Shown: one piece after another, positions 1 through 10,656 of the stretch | How the letters are laid out: the number at the start of each line of letters is the position of its first letter | Numbering within the stretch: the first letter of the stretch is position 1 | DNA from: Hibiscus mutabilis | Lineage: Eukaryota; Streptophyta; Magnoliopsida; Malvales; Malvaceae | Assembly (NCBI GenBank): GCA_019671005.1 | Contig: CM033724.1 | Span: 20,747,786-20,811,785, forward strand | Direction: 5' to 3' | DNA: 64,000 nucleotides | Program-made: the position numbers and the translations under genes | Notes under the pieces: model-generated | Told to the model about the DNA's origin: nothing | The model's database searches: none | The model's input: the letters and a program-made list of their open reading frames with translations, nothing else

Positions 1-500
1 TCTGGGAGACATTATGGTCAGAGTGAGCCTCGTGCACGCCTTAATAAGAGGGCTCGTAATACTGTTTATCAGAGATGTAGATCAAGTTTCAGGCCCGCGG
101 CATCTCAAGATTCAGCTGTTAGTCGGTGTGGTTCATCAGGATTCTCTTATGTACCAGTATGTGAGTATTATGGTAAATTACATCAAGGAGAATGTAGGAA
201 GCTGTCGGGTGCTTGCTTCTGATGTGGGTTTATTGAACATTTCCAGAAAGAGTGTCCGCACCCACCTTCTACAGATAGAGTATCGACTCAGACCCCTACT
301 CATTTTTAGACTCCGGCCCATTCGCAAGCATCTATTCAGACACTTGTCATAGGTTGTTATCAGGGTAGAAGTTCAGGATCTGTTGCTAGATCTGATAGTA
401 GAGGCTGAGCACATCAGAGTGGATGACCAACCTTGTCTGAGGCTAGACAACCTACTTTAGTCTATGCCACCAAACGTCGTGATGATCGAGACGAGCCTGA
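1..500 (+). pseudogene. gag 3' end with CCHC zinc knuckle
   Basis: A CCHC (C-x2-C-x4-H-x4-C) knuckle is readable near 214-258, where Cys-Phe is followed by a TGA stop (220-222) in place of the variable residue before Cys-Gly. The rest of the motif (Gly, His, final Cys) is present. Such knuckles at the end of gag bind the element's RNA during packaging. The stop and the flanking frameshifts mean this copy cannot make full-length Gag. The assignment rests on the knuckle and on its position just before the protease. Confidence 0.7.
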
Positions 501-527
501 TGTTATTGTAGGTACATTTACCATATT

Positions 528-1148
528 GTATGTTCTATATTTTGCATTGCTTGACAATGGCTCTACCCATTCCTATATATCAAAATCTGTGTCCTGAGAT
601 CTTCAGATTTTAGTTAAGACCGCTGAGAATATAATTATTGTTATGAGTCCAGTGGGTCAGTCGGTAATCGTGAATAAAATCTTCAGAAGATGTCCCCTTA
701 AAGTTCAAGAGGAAACTTTTCCAACCGACCTTATGGAGCTACCGTTAGAGGAGTTTGATCTGATTCTTGGTATGGATTGGTTATCTGAACATCGGGTTAA
801 TCTGGATTGTGAGTCCAAGAGAGCAATTCTGAAGACTTCAGATGACCATACGGTTATTCTGGTTGGTGAGAGACGAGAGTATCGATCCAATGTGGTGTCT
901 AACTTGACCGCTGACAGAATGACCTGGAAGGGTTACGAGACCTTTATTGCATGTATCTTTAATACGAAGGGTTCTTTATCGAAAATTGAGGAAATACCTA
1001 TAGTAAAGGAGTTTCCTGATGTGTTTCCTGAGGAGTTACCTGGTTTGCCACCAGATAGAGACGTGGAGTTTGAAATTGAGACTTATTCGGGATTAGTGCC
1101 AGTTTCTATGAACCTCTACCGTATGGCTTCTAGGAGCTTAAGGAGTTG
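528..1148 (+). pseudogene. Ty3/gypsy aspartic protease and RT N-terminal linker
   Basis: The retropepsin active-site loop is readable near 547-575 as Leu-Leu-Asp-Asn-Gly-Ser-Thr-His; the usual plant form is Asp-Ser-Gly-Ser, so the second residue is changed. A stop follows near 596. The open stretch from 643 carries the family's Ile-Leu-Gly-Met-Asp-Trp-Leu motif near 760-785 and the FPDVFPEELPGLPP linker near 1012-1050 that leads into RT. The enzyme would cleave the element polyprotein. The reading frame breaks around 1130-1150 in the segment before RT. Confidence 0.88.
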
Positions 1149-1888
1149 AAGATTCAGTTGTAAGAGCTCCTCGATCGAGTTCTCATTAGACCTAGCTCTT
1201 CACCCTAAGGAGCTCTAGTTTTGTTTGTTAAGAAGAAAGATGGTACACTTCGGTTATGCATTGATTATCGAAGTTAAACAAGTTGACCGTAAAGAATAAA
1301 TATCCATTGCCCAGGATTGATGACTTGTTCGATCAGTTTTGGGGAGCCTCTATTTTTTCAAAGATTGATCTTCTATCTGGGTATTATCAACTAAAGATAA
1401 AGGGGTCTGATGTTGTAAAGACAGCTATTCATACCAGATACGGGCATTACGAGTTCATAGTGATGCATTTTAGTTTACTAATGCTCCTGCAGCCTTTATA
1501 AATCTGATGAACCGTGTTTTTTGGCCATATTTGGATCATTTCATTGTGGTATTCATCGATGATATTCTGGTCTACTCTCAGACTGAGGCAGAGCATGCAG
1601 TGCATTTGAGGATTGTTCTGCAGACTCCCAGAGATAATCGGTTATATGCTAAATTGAGCAAGTGTGAATTCTGGCTCAATGAAGTGACTTTTCTTGGGCA
1701 TATAGTTTCGACTCGAGGTATTTAGGTTGATTCGAGTAAGATTGAGGCTATCGTGAGTTTGAAGTAGCCTAAGAATGTCTTTGAGATCCGCAGTTTCTTA
1801 GGCTTAGCCGGGTATTACAGATGCTTTGTAGAGGGTTTCTCTATCATTGTTGCCCCTCTGATGAAGCTGTTGAGGAAGAATGTACCCT
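1149..1888 (+). pseudogene. Ty3/gypsy reverse transcriptase
   Basis: RT motifs follow the linker with frameshifts at about 1150-1280 and 1480-1506. The KNKYPLPRIDDLFDQ block is at 1289-1333, the FSKIDLLSGYYQ block at 1358-1393, and the catalytic motif Phe-Ile-Asp-Asp at 1552-1563, with both aspartates intact. The LGHIVS and FLGLAGYYR blocks of the thumb follow, with in-frame stops at about 1723 and 1765. In the family this enzyme copies the element RNA into DNA. Here the frame is broken, so no active protein is expected. Confidence 0.92.
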
Positions 1889-2403
1889 TTATCTAGACTG
1901 ATGCACAACATGAGAGTTTTGAGATATTGAAAACAGCCTTGACACAAGCCCTAATTTTATCCCAACCCGAGTCAGGGAAGGATTTTGTAGTTTATAGTGA
2001 TGCTTCACATTCTGGGCTTGGTTGTGTTTTGATGCAAGATGGGAAGGTGCTTGCTTATACGTCACGCCAGTTGAGACCGCACGAGTGTAATTATCCCACA
2101 CATGATCTGGAGTTGGCCGCTGTAGTTTTTTCCTTGAAAATTTGGAGACACTATCTCTACGGGGAGAAATGTTACATCTATACAGATTATAAGAGCCTAA
2201 AGTATCTTCTTACTCAAAAGGAGCTTAATTTGAGGCAGTGTCGTGGGCTAGAGCTTCTTAAGGATTACGACTATGAGATTGAGTACCACCCGAGGAAAGC
2301 TAACGTGGTTGCAGATACTTTGAGCCGTAAGGCTATTTTAGACCTCAGATCTCTTTTTGCCAGGATGAGTATTTATGATGATGACAGTTTATTATGTGCT
2401 TGA
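1889..2403 (+). pseudogene. Ty3/gypsy RNase H domain
   Basis: An open stretch of 158 codons from 1927 carries the gypsy RNase H pattern: an early catalytic Asp in the YSDAS block, a Glu in the THDLELAAVVF block, an Asp in the YTDYKSLKYL block, and a late Asp in the ANVVADTLSRK block near 2300-2330. The four acidic residues of the metal site are therefore visible. The domain removes the RNA strand during reverse transcription. Stops just upstream (around 1893) cut it off from RT. Confidence 0.9.
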
Positions 2404-3660
2404 CGACGCCGAGTTGAAGCAAGCCATTCTCAGTGAGACTTATAGTAGCCCTTATGCTATGCATCTTGGTGAGGATAAGATGTACTAGAATTTGAGGCAG
2501 AGGTACCGTTAGGTTGGCATGAAGAAGGATATCTCGGATTATGTGGCTAAATATCTGACTTGTCAACAAGTTAAGGCAGAACATCAACATCCTTCTAGTC
2601 TCTTGCAGCCTATCAGGATTCCTGAGTGGAAATGGCAACAGATCACGATGGACTTTGTTACCGGTTTACCACTGACTCATTCTAAAAAGGATTCGGTATG
2701 GGTAATTATTGTTTGACTCACCAAGTCTGCTCATTTTATTCATGTTCGAGTTACTTATTCACTAGAGAAGCTGGCTAGGTTGTATATTTCTGAGATTGTC
2801 AGGCTTCATGGTGTGCCCTTTGTCCATTATTTTTGATCGAGATCCGAGATTCACCTCCCGATTTTGGAAAGCCCTTTAGGAAGCCTTGGGCACATGTCTA
2901 AATTTTAGTACGTCCTTTCATCCTCAGACTGATGGTCAGTCAAAGAGAGTGATTTAGATTCTTGAGGATATGTTGCGAGGTTGTGTGATTGACTTCCGTG
3001 GTAGTTGGGAAGACTTCTTGCCACTGGCTGAGTTTGCATATAATAATAGCTACCATGCAAGCATTCGTATGGCACCGTATGAGGCTTTGTATGGTCGTAA
3101 ATGTCGTACTTCTATCTGTTGGATAGAGTTGTATGGTAGGAAGACTTTGGGCCCCGAGTTGGTTCGGGAGACTGGGGAGAGCGTCGGATTGATTTGGGAT
3201 CACCTGAAAGAGTCTTTTGATAGAAAAATGTCTTATGCTGATCAGAGGAGAAAAGATATCGAGTTTGAGGTTGGTGATCAAGTTTTTTTAAAAGTATCTT
3301 CGTGGAAGAAAGTTCTAAGATTTGGGCGCAAAGGCAAGCTGAGTCCGAGATTCATCGGGCCATACCGTATTTTGAAGAGAGTTGGGCCTGTTGCTTATCA
3401 GCTCGAGTTACCTCCTCATCTTAGCCCGAGTCATGTTATTCAGGTTCAGGACGTTGAGTTGAGGTCAAACTTATCGTTTAAATAGGAGCTTGTGAAGATT
3501 TTAGATTTTGATGAAAGAGTTTTGAGGAACAGGCGCATCCATATGGTTAAGGTCCAGTAGAGTAGTCGTAGTCCCGCAGAGGCCACTTGGGAGACTGAGA
3601 AATCTATGAGAGAGCAGTTTCTGCACTTGTTCAATCTAGATAAATTTCGAGGACGAAATT
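2404..3660 (+). pseudogene. Ty3/gypsy integrase with chromodomain-like tail
   Basis: The zinc-binding N-terminus is eroded, but a Cys-x2-Cys-like piece is visible near 2555-2575. The catalytic core begins with the first Asp in a TMDFVTGLP block near 2645-2670. The core then continues in several frames, with stops at about 2715 and 2835. The C-terminal part (2970-3485) has the EFAYNNSYHASIRMAPYEAL block, the LSPRFIGPYRIL block and the PSHVI segment. A chromodomain-like stretch follows near 3485-3640 with the ATWETE signature. Such tails are thought to steer chromoviruses into heterochromatin. The gene is dead. Confidence 0.9.
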
Positions 3661-3662
3661 TC

Positions 3663-3677
3663 TTTTAGGGGGAAAGT
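3663..3677 (+). other. polypurine tract (PPT)
   Basis: A purine-rich run (TTTAGGGGGAAAGT) lies immediately before the TGTAAC start of the LTR. Plus-strand DNA synthesis starts at this position in LTR retrotransposons, and it fixes both the orientation (+) and the LTR boundary. Confidence 0.8.
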
Positions 3678-4543
3678 TGTAACACCTATTAAAAAAAGGA
3701 AAATATGGATTTTGAAGGAGAGTGTAGGTTGTGGGATCGAATCTCACAACCTATGCCGTTTAAGCCAGTCACCCAGCCATTTGAGCTAATTAGCTCTTAG
3801 TGATGGGTTTCCCAAAATTTTGATTTTAATGATTAGGGCTGAGTTAACCAAATAATTAAAAATAGATAGAGACCATTCAGCTTCAATTATTGGAATCAAA
3901 ATACCCAAAATTTTCCCCAAAAGCTCTCACCTACCCCCTTAACCAGCCACCGACCGATCTCTCTCACCACCGCGGCGTGGCTGCCACCGCCACCGTCACC
4001 TTCTTCCTCATCAATCCCCGATCAAAACCCATCAACTCACTCGTCGTTTAGCCGCGCCGTTCGTCGATAATTTGGGTTCGAAGGTTCGACGAACCTAGGT
4101 TTAGACCGTTTGAATCTTTTGATTTTTTCGGCCACAAAAATTGCTTGATCTAGAAATTATAGCCGCCATCATCCTCGCTGTGTCGAGATGAGCCGATCTT
4201 GAGTCGCCGATCAACCAACCGGCAACGTTTGGGCCCTCGTCGGAGTTCAGCAGCTTTGGGTAAGTTAGGTAAGAAATGGCTCATTTTCGTCTTGTATAAA
4301 ACGTTTTTGGGTTATTGGAGTATGGTAAAAGGTAGATCTCGCCGAAAAATGCAATTTGGTGCATTTTCGGGCAGTGTAAGGCCGCGTGTGAGCTCCATGC
4401 GCCAACCAGGGCGATTTATGGACGCCGTGACCGGTTCACCTGTAAACCGATCCAGCCTAGTCTCGTCCAACCTGTTTTGATTTGATTCGAACCGATCTAG
4501 CCTGAACACGACTGACCCGACCCGTCTGACCTAATCCGTTAAG

Positions 4544-4651
4544 CGAGTTAACTTAGTGAGTCAACCCGGCCGAATTAACTTAGTGAGCCAACTCGACCGA
4601 GTTAACTCAGTAAGTCAACTCGACCGAGTCAACTCAGTGAGTCAACTCGCC
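4544..4651 (+). repeat. 4 x 27 bp tandem repeat in LTR
   Basis: Four consecutive 27 bp units start at 4544, 4571, 4598 and 4625, each beginning CGA(G/A)T and containing AACT(T/C)AGT(G/A)AG. The units differ from one another by only a few bases. Confidence 0.85.
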
Positions 4652-4667
4652 CAAGTCAAACTATTGG

Positions 4668-4770
4668 TTGTTGACGCTAGTGTTGACTGCTAATGTCAGC
4701 GTTGACCGTTTACCATTGACCGTTGACGTCAGCGTTGACTTTGACTGCTGTCGTCAGCGTTAACTTTGAC
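4668..4770 (+). repeat. GTTGAC / GTCAGC motif array in LTR
   Basis: The pentamer TTGAC recurs about eight times in 100 bp, often followed by C or T (a W-box-like context), interleaved with GTCAGC. A perfect TGACGTCA palindrome lies at 4724-4731. Both are core binding sites of plant stress-related factors (WRKY, bZIP/TGA). Whether they act here is inference. Confidence 0.6.
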
Positions 4771-5504
4771 CAAAAAGTTAAAATTTTTGAAAACTTCTAT
4801 TCTACAATTTTTGATGTCCTGAGTCTGTTTTTGAAGCTCGTTTCGCGAAATTCTAACACGAAGGCCTTCAATATTGACCTCAAATCCAATCATGCATAAG
4901 TATTTTTAATTATTCGATTTAAGAGCAAAGATTTGGATTAAGAATTCTGACATGAGATATTTTTTGTTTAAGGTACTCAAGATGTGTTCAATTGTTCGTC
5001 AGCTCAGTCTGCCTCATCCTGACCTGCTCAGCCGCGTGAGCCTATTGTGACCCGTATGGATCCGTAGCATAGTAATTTATTTCGATATAAATATAATTTC
5101 TATAGTAACCCTAATATTTTTCGATATAGGTTCCAACACCACAACAGAGCGTGGTCTCGGTGCCTAGTAGATTCAGACCTTGGCTTTTGAGGTTTGTTCC
5201 TTGTGTGCTATACGACTATTTTACGTACCGATTTACATGTCATAAATGTTTTATCAAACTGATCATGTGCACATGATCGGCAAGCTTAAATTCGCATAAG
5301 CATAACATGTTTTCTATAAGTAAGCATGATATTACTGTATGTTTGAAGTATGCCCTAGTACCTGATATGATAAGAATGCTCTATGGTTACTTATATTATT
5401 GCCTACTGTGATACTGTTTAGACTGATTAGTTGGGGTGCTTGGGTTATGATATGAAGTGATAAAGGTTCAGCCCTGATCCGGCTGATAATTACGCCCGTA
5501 TAAG

Positions 5505-5735
5505 GTTCTAATGCTTCGATTGAGGTAATTTTGCCAGTGACCTAAGGTATTCCCTTATGATGGTACCCTCGCCTAACGGCCAGGGTTAACGCCCGTACTC
5601 GGGTCCTCAGCTACGGCTAGAGTGACTCCACCTGTATTCAGTTCCCATGCTTCGGCTGGGGTAATTTCGCCCGTGACCTAAGGTATCCCCTTAGGTTGGT
5701 ACCCTTGCCCAATGGGCTCGGGTTAATGCCTGTAT
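5505..5735 (+). repeat. diverged direct duplication inside LTR
   Basis: A block containing CTTCG-TGxGGTAATTT, a GTGACCTAAGGTAT core and a following GGTACCCT(C/T)GCC occurs at about 5510-5585 and again at about 5650-5725. It is a roughly 140 bp periodic duplication inside the LTR. Confidence 0.65.
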
Positions 5736-6273
5736 GTGATACTGTTCTGGGGGACTGTATCCTAGAGTTTGGTTGGAGGGTAGATAGGTTGCATGAAAGC
5801 TATGTTGCTCTTATAAACTGCTTTATAAAATATTTACTATTATTTGAAGTGTATGCATATAAATTGTTTTTACTTGCACTATTGGAACACATTGAGCTTC
5901 CAAGCTCATATTCCCAAATCTTTTCCCTTTCAGATTTTGGATAGGCTTTTCGGACCTGACACTTGGATGATCGACACATTTGATATACATCTGTCATTGT
6001 AATGTTTCTATCTTCCGGATTGTCTTATCACAATGACATGAGCCTATGTTTTGTTACTTTATATTGTATACTCGTTGATGTTGCCATATATGGCTCGTGA
6101 TGTATTTACATAATTTGACATGGTTTATTTTGGTTAACTTAAATCGCTTATGTTTGAATCTATTATTTCTTGACCTTAATTTTAAATACTTAAATATTTT
6201 CACGAAAAGATTTTTGGTAACAAATGTGATCTCCTAAATTTAGATTTACGAATAGGCCGGTCTAGGGGTTACA

Positions 6274-6994
6274 GTTTTAATCCTTGAGTTGGTTTTACAT
6301 TGTATTTTATGGCTTAAATATGGATTTAATGATGTCATTTTCCATATTTAGAGTTGAATATGTTTCTCAAAATGAAACAATAAGTTTGTTCTAATATGGA
6401 TTTGATGGTGTAATGCAGTTGCATATTTATTAGTCAATTGCCAATTCAGGTTGCCAACGGCCAGTATGATGTAATTTCATGGTTGTTTAATTGCCAAATA
6501 ATGATTTTGAATTATTTTTTTGTATTAATCGTTTATTATCGAATAAGTGATATTCATTGGTATGTTAACCATGTGGTGTGGTATGTGAATCCTAATTTAG
6601 TACATCACTAAGAGGTTGTAATTTTTAATAAATAGCGTTTAGAAGCTTGCTCTTGTGATAGATGGTACGTGGAGATGAGCAAATTATTTATTCCCATGTG
6701 AGGGTAAAATTACTTAGCTCTTAAAAAATATGGTGAAAATAATCGTAAACACTTTTTTTTGTACTAATAATTTTTTTTAAAAAATTATAAAGGTTACTGG
6801 ACGCTTTAAATTTTGGAGTACAATTACGATGTTGGAGTGGAAAACTCTTCATATCAAGTACTTTTCAAGGAACTATCCCGATTATGATATAAAATAAAGC
6901 AGCAGTATAGTAAAGGCACGGTAATGGTGAGAATGAACAAGTGTACTTGTATGTTATACTTCTACCTATGAGATCAGGTTAAATAGACGTGTTG
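6274..6994. other. AT-rich spacer, no feature seen
   Basis: This stretch between two gypsy LTRs has no open frame, terminal repeat or known motif that I can support. It is AT-rich with poly-T runs near 6750-6785. Confidence 0.5.
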
Positions 6995-7937
6995 TGTAAC
7001 ACTCTTACTTGGTCTGGTAAAAAATCAAGTCGGGGATATCACCGGAACAAAAACAAAAAATCGAAAAATTGAAATCATATTAAACATTTACAAATCATGC
7101 AAATATATTTAACATCCAAACAAATATTCAATCATCAGAGATCATAATTTAATTAATTATGTCTTAAATATTTAGGACTAATTTGTCAAATTTCAAAAGT
7201 TTAAGAGCCAAAGTATAAATTTTTCAGAGATCAAAGATTTGACGGAAAACATTCACTAAGCTTTTCTTTCTACTGAATTTAGTCTTACCATGACAAAATC
7301 AAATTAATTATTGACTTAAGGGTCTTGATTCACCACTAGGGACTAAAATATAAATACTGAAATTTTAAGGCTTATAGTGAGCTTGTAGGCATATTCAAAA
7401 AATCCAATTAAAATATGCTTACATGTGAAATTTTAACTTAATTAGACATATTACGAAACTTATCAAATATAACTAAACAAGCTATACTTACACCAGTCAA
7501 AATGCAAAGCATACTTACACCATACTATATATATCACATAAACATCTTTTAACCTTGTTTAACATGCATTACCATATAATCCATCAACATATAACAGGTT
7601 GACAAACTCCATCGCAACATTACTTACATTATCATCATCGTAATCATATCAAAATCATGACAAAGCATTAACACCATCAATTGAAGACACATAAGGTGAT
7701 CACTCACTAAGGGTCCATATTCAAGCTTAGACATCAAACTTCCCACCTCTTTCATTAAAGTCATATAATTTTATTTCTTTTGAATTTAGTCCTTAATTCT
7801 CAACTCTTTGAAATTAAACTTAATGTTCGAAAATTTAATTTAGTCAAATAGCTCAACTAGTAGTCTTAGTCACCGGAAATTAAGTTTTGATTACTAAAAA
7901 TACGATTAACTACTAAACTGATTTTTGAAGTGTTACA
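6995..7937 (-). repeat. LTR of a second Ty3/gypsy element (943 bp)
   Basis: It starts TGTAACACT at 6995 and ends GTGTTACA at 7937. A pyrimidine run (PPT on the - strand) and the gypsy integrase C-terminus on the - strand follow on the right. This is therefore the 3' LTR of a - strand element. The rest of that element is missing beyond about 8440. Confidence 0.75.
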
Positions 7938-8440
7938 ATTCTCACCCTTAAGAAAAAAATTCATCCTCAAATTTTACTTGAATTGAAAAGCTGAGGGTAT
8001 TAATTTTTCATTGTTTCTTTGGGTTCTCATGTTGCTTCCTTAGACTTATGACTCCTCCAAAGAATTATTACTAAAGGAACTGTCTAGTTGTGAAGTCATT
8101 AACTTCGCGAGCTAAAATTTGGACAGGTTCTTCATATTCAGATTAGACTGAATTTCTAATGACTCAGGTTCGATCACATGCGAGGGATCAGAGCGGTACT
8201 TTTGAAGTATAGACACGTGAAAGACATCATAAATTCGACTGAGATCTTTTAAAAGAGCTAATAGATAGGCTATAGGGTTTATCTTCTCAATCACTTCAAA
8301 AGGTCCAATAAATCGGGGACTGAGTTTTTCTTTCTTGCGAAATCAAAGAATCTTTTTCCATTAGTAAGTTTTAAAAAAAGCTTTCTCCCCAACCGAATAT
8401 TAGTTATCTCTTCTTTCCATATCTGTATAGGCTTTTGCCA
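7938..8440 (-). pseudogene. Ty3/gypsy integrase C-terminus fragment
   Basis: The first ~15 bases next to the LTR read as a purine tract on the - strand. The - strand open stretch 8112-8294 carries the gypsy block DVFHVSILQKYRSDPSHVI, and further upstream a KLSPRFIGPF-type segment is readable to about 8420. These belong to the integrase C-terminal region before the chromodomain. The element is truncated at about 8440, where unrelated AT-rich sequence starts. Only a relic remains. Confidence 0.82.
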
Positions 8441-8692
8441 AAAATAATAGTTTTAGGGTAAAAATATTAAGAACCTAATATAAAAAGATAATTTAAAAAA
8501 TATATATTAAAAGTATCGGTCAGGTCGGGTACCATGTTACAAAAGAATTTCGGCCCAAACTCGACCTAATTACCCTGGAAAATCATGGGCCAGGTACCCA
8601 GTCTGGTCGGGTAATTTTTTTAGAGAAATCCTCGGTATTTTAAGGTTTCGGTGGGCGGGTCACTCGGATCGAGTATTTTTGAACACCCCTAC
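8441..8692. mobile_element. possible hAT-type element remnant
   Basis: The right end (about 8640-8692) reads GGGCGGGTCACTCGGATCGAG... and ends AACACCCCTA. On the other strand this is the GGGGTGTTCAAA terminus common in plant hAT MITEs, and the interior has GGTCGGGTA-type repeats. No matching left terminal repeat is visible, so this is a truncated copy at best. Confidence 0.4.
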
Positions 8693-9194
8693 TCGTATCC
8701 AGTTTTCTGCACTTTCTATCTTTAGTAAAATGAACATATCTTCAGCTCCCAACATCCAATTAAGGCTTTTCAAGATGCATTGGAAACGTAAATGAATGAC
8801 GGTCAGTTCGTAAGAAGACATCCTGACCTAAAAATATCTGGATCCTATCGAAAATTTGTTATAAGTTTGCAGTGAGAATTCCTTACACGTAGCTTGTCTT
8901 TCCATACTTCTTTGATATAATCTCTTGTAATCTTCTCATATTTGATGTCATTAGGATCTTTCATAATCTGCAAAAAATAAAATAAAATTAATAATAATAA
9001 CAATAACAGTAACAATAATAATAAAAACAATAGCAATGCCGAAAAAATAAGATGAAAAAAACGAAACTGGCCGGATAAAAACACGTGAGTACACACATCA
9101 TGACCACTTTAAATTTAAATTTTGCCCTTTTGGTCGACAAATGTCCCCAACCACATTCTAGTCATTAATGAAAAAGCTATTTGATCCCTACTTG
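8693..9194. other. unassigned spacer with short AAT/AAC microsatellite
   Basis: No gene is supported. A short imperfect (AATAAC)n run lies at about 8980-9035; its complement encodes the leucine run of an apparent small ORF, which I do not consider real. The segment around 8700-8800 has the feel of retrotransposon non-coding DNA, but nothing decisive is visible. Confidence 0.45.
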
Positions 9195-9990
9195 AAGAGG
9201 TTTGTGCTAGTATATTTTTTGACGATATTTTAGTTTATAGCTCTAATTTGAAGGATCACTTGCACCACCTTGAGTTAGTTTTGGAAAATTTGAAAACTAA
9301 CCATTTGTTTGCCAAGAAAAGCAAATATTTTTTTGGACAAAATCAGGTAGATTATTTGGATCACATTATTTCTCCGAAGGGATAGCTACAGACCCATCAA
9401 AGATAGAAGCAATGAAACAATGGTCTTTACCAAGAAATTTTAAGTCTTTGAGGGGATTCTTGGGTTTAACATGATATTACATAAAGTTTATAAAAGGATA
9501 TGAGACCCTTAACGGATATGCTCAAGAAAGAAAATTTTCATTGGAATTTAGAAGGTAAGGAGGCCTTTGAAAAACTGAAGAGAGCCATGTGTCAAGCACC
9601 TATCCTAGCTTTACTCAAGTTTAGCAAAATAATTTATTTGGAAATTGATGTTAGTTTCAAAGTAATTGTTGTTATGTTATCGCAAGAAGAAAGACTAGTG
9701 GCTTACATGAGCAAGACTTTGGGACATAGACATTGTGATCTTTCTATGTGTGAGAGAGTAATTAGCCATACTAATGATTGTCTCTAAGTAGAGACACTAT
9801 TTTGAGAGTGCACTTTTTGTTATAAAAACTGACCATGAGCCTCTAAAACATTTACTAGAACAAAAACTCACTACGGCTATTTAAAAGAAAGGCCTTACAA
9901 AATTACTGGGTTGGAATATGTTATCCACTATAGAAAGAGATAAAACATTGTGGTGGCCGATGCATCATCTAAAAGATTTAAGACTGGTCC
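9195..9990 (+). pseudogene. Ty3/gypsy RT-RNase H remnant
   Basis: On the + strand an FFDDILVYSS catalytic block is readable near 9218-9247, followed by the thumb blocks (SLRGFLGLT near 9445-9470) and then an open stretch 9500-9787 with the RNase H entry PLTDMLKKENFHW. The late VVADASSKR-like RNase H motif is near 9950-9975. Stops and frameshifts occur throughout. No LTR, PBS or integrase is attached, so this is an isolated fragment of an element unlike the one at 1-3677. Confidence 0.8.
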
Positions 9991-10015
9991 AAAACTGTTA
10001 TAGTTAACAGCTGTT

Positions 10016-10349
10016 ACAATTGATATGAAGAACAAGTTAACTTTCGAGTTAAAGCGGGTCCGTGAGTTGAAGAATCGAATCAATCTAAATGATTTTCACG
10101 TTAGATCTAGCTCCAAACTCACACCTCAAAAAAGCATTTCCAGTAATAAACGACCCATGCCCTCTAATTTCAGCAAAGAATTAAAGATTTTGAACACTCA
10201 ATAGAATAAAATTCATGAGCTACTGATTTGATGAAAAATTGTTTCCAAATATTGAATAAATTGATGAAACATAAGTGGGTATATCTTCAACTCCTGGGTG
10301 GATGTCATTGGGTTGGGGCTTCATGATTACTACGATGTAATCAAGAGCC
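10016..10349 (+). pseudogene. bromodomain (GTE-like) pseudogene, 5' part
   Basis: From a Met codon at 10025 the + strand reads MKNKLTFELKRVRELKNRI, matching the Lys/Arg-rich ELxxVRxL stretch that precedes the bromodomain in plant GTE proteins. Around 10262-10345 another frame reads the bromodomain ZA region (IFNS...VDVIGLGLHDYYDVIK), which in the family helps form the acetyl-lysine pocket. Stops and frameshifts separate these blocks. The sequence stops at GAGCC, which is the target-site duplication of the LTR element inserted here, and resumes at 13411. Confidence 0.78.
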
Positions 10350-10633
10350 TGTTATGAATCAGTGTTAAAAGAGTGACAAGCAACAAATAAGGCTCGTATC
10401 ATGTGAGAATGTGTGGGAAAAAAAGGCACTTAAAGCATTAGAGTTTTTTTTGCAATTAGCTAAACATTTTTAACATTTTACATATTGTACAAGGGACCTG
10501 GTACAAGGCATGATTATTGTGAAACAAATATCTTTTCTTCTCTGAATCTCTATTTCTATTTCTATCCTCTCCCTTTCTCTATTCCTCTCTTATTTCTACA
10601 GATTTCACGCAAAGTGCAGGAAGGTTCATCATA
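10350..10633 (+). repeat. 5' LTR of HEMA-bearing element
   Basis: This direct repeat is the partner of 13126-13410. A CT-rich run (about 10535-10600) lies near its right end. The last bases are CATA instead of CACA, a C-to-T change that fits cytosine deamination. Confidence 0.88.
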
Positions 10634-10650
10634 TTGGTGCTTTCATTGAG
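10634..10650 (+). other. primer binding site (PBS-like)
   Basis: TTGGTGCTTTCATTGAG follows the LTR directly, where a tRNA primer would pair. Similar TTGGTGCTTTCAT sequences occur at this place in short-LTR plant gypsy elements. I cannot name the tRNA from sequence alone. Confidence 0.6.
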
Positions 10651-10656
10651 AGAATC

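Larger units (their letters stand above)
1..3677 (+). mobile_element. Ty3/gypsy chromovirus, internal region (5' end outside window)
   Basis: Read on the + strand, this holds in order a gag zinc knuckle, aspartic protease, reverse transcriptase, RNase H, integrase and a chromodomain-like tail. That is the Ty3/gypsy order, and the tail points to the chromovirus (Del/Tekay) group. The polyprotein is broken by many stops and frameshifts, so it is dead. It is followed directly by a polypurine tract and an LTR beginning TGTAAC. The 5' LTR and most of gag lie left of the window, so no TSD can be read. Confidence 0.93.
3678..6273 (+). repeat. 3' LTR of the Ty3/gypsy element (2596 bp)
   Basis: It begins TGTAACACC next to the PPT and ends GGGGTTACA at 6273, giving the TG...CA termini and short inverted repeat of plant gypsy LTRs. 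A GC-rich stretch at about 3940-4220 resembles the transcribed leader part seen in the other LTRs of this window. It contains 4 x 27 bp tandem repeats, a GTTGAC-rich array, and a duplicated block near 5505-5735. Transcription signals are not certain enough to mark. The 5' LTR is outside the window, so divergence cannot be measured here. Confidence 0.85.

Noticed and set aside
8845..9096. Leucine-rich small ORF on the - strand
   Set aside because: It is created by an AAT/AAC microsatellite; there is no other support.
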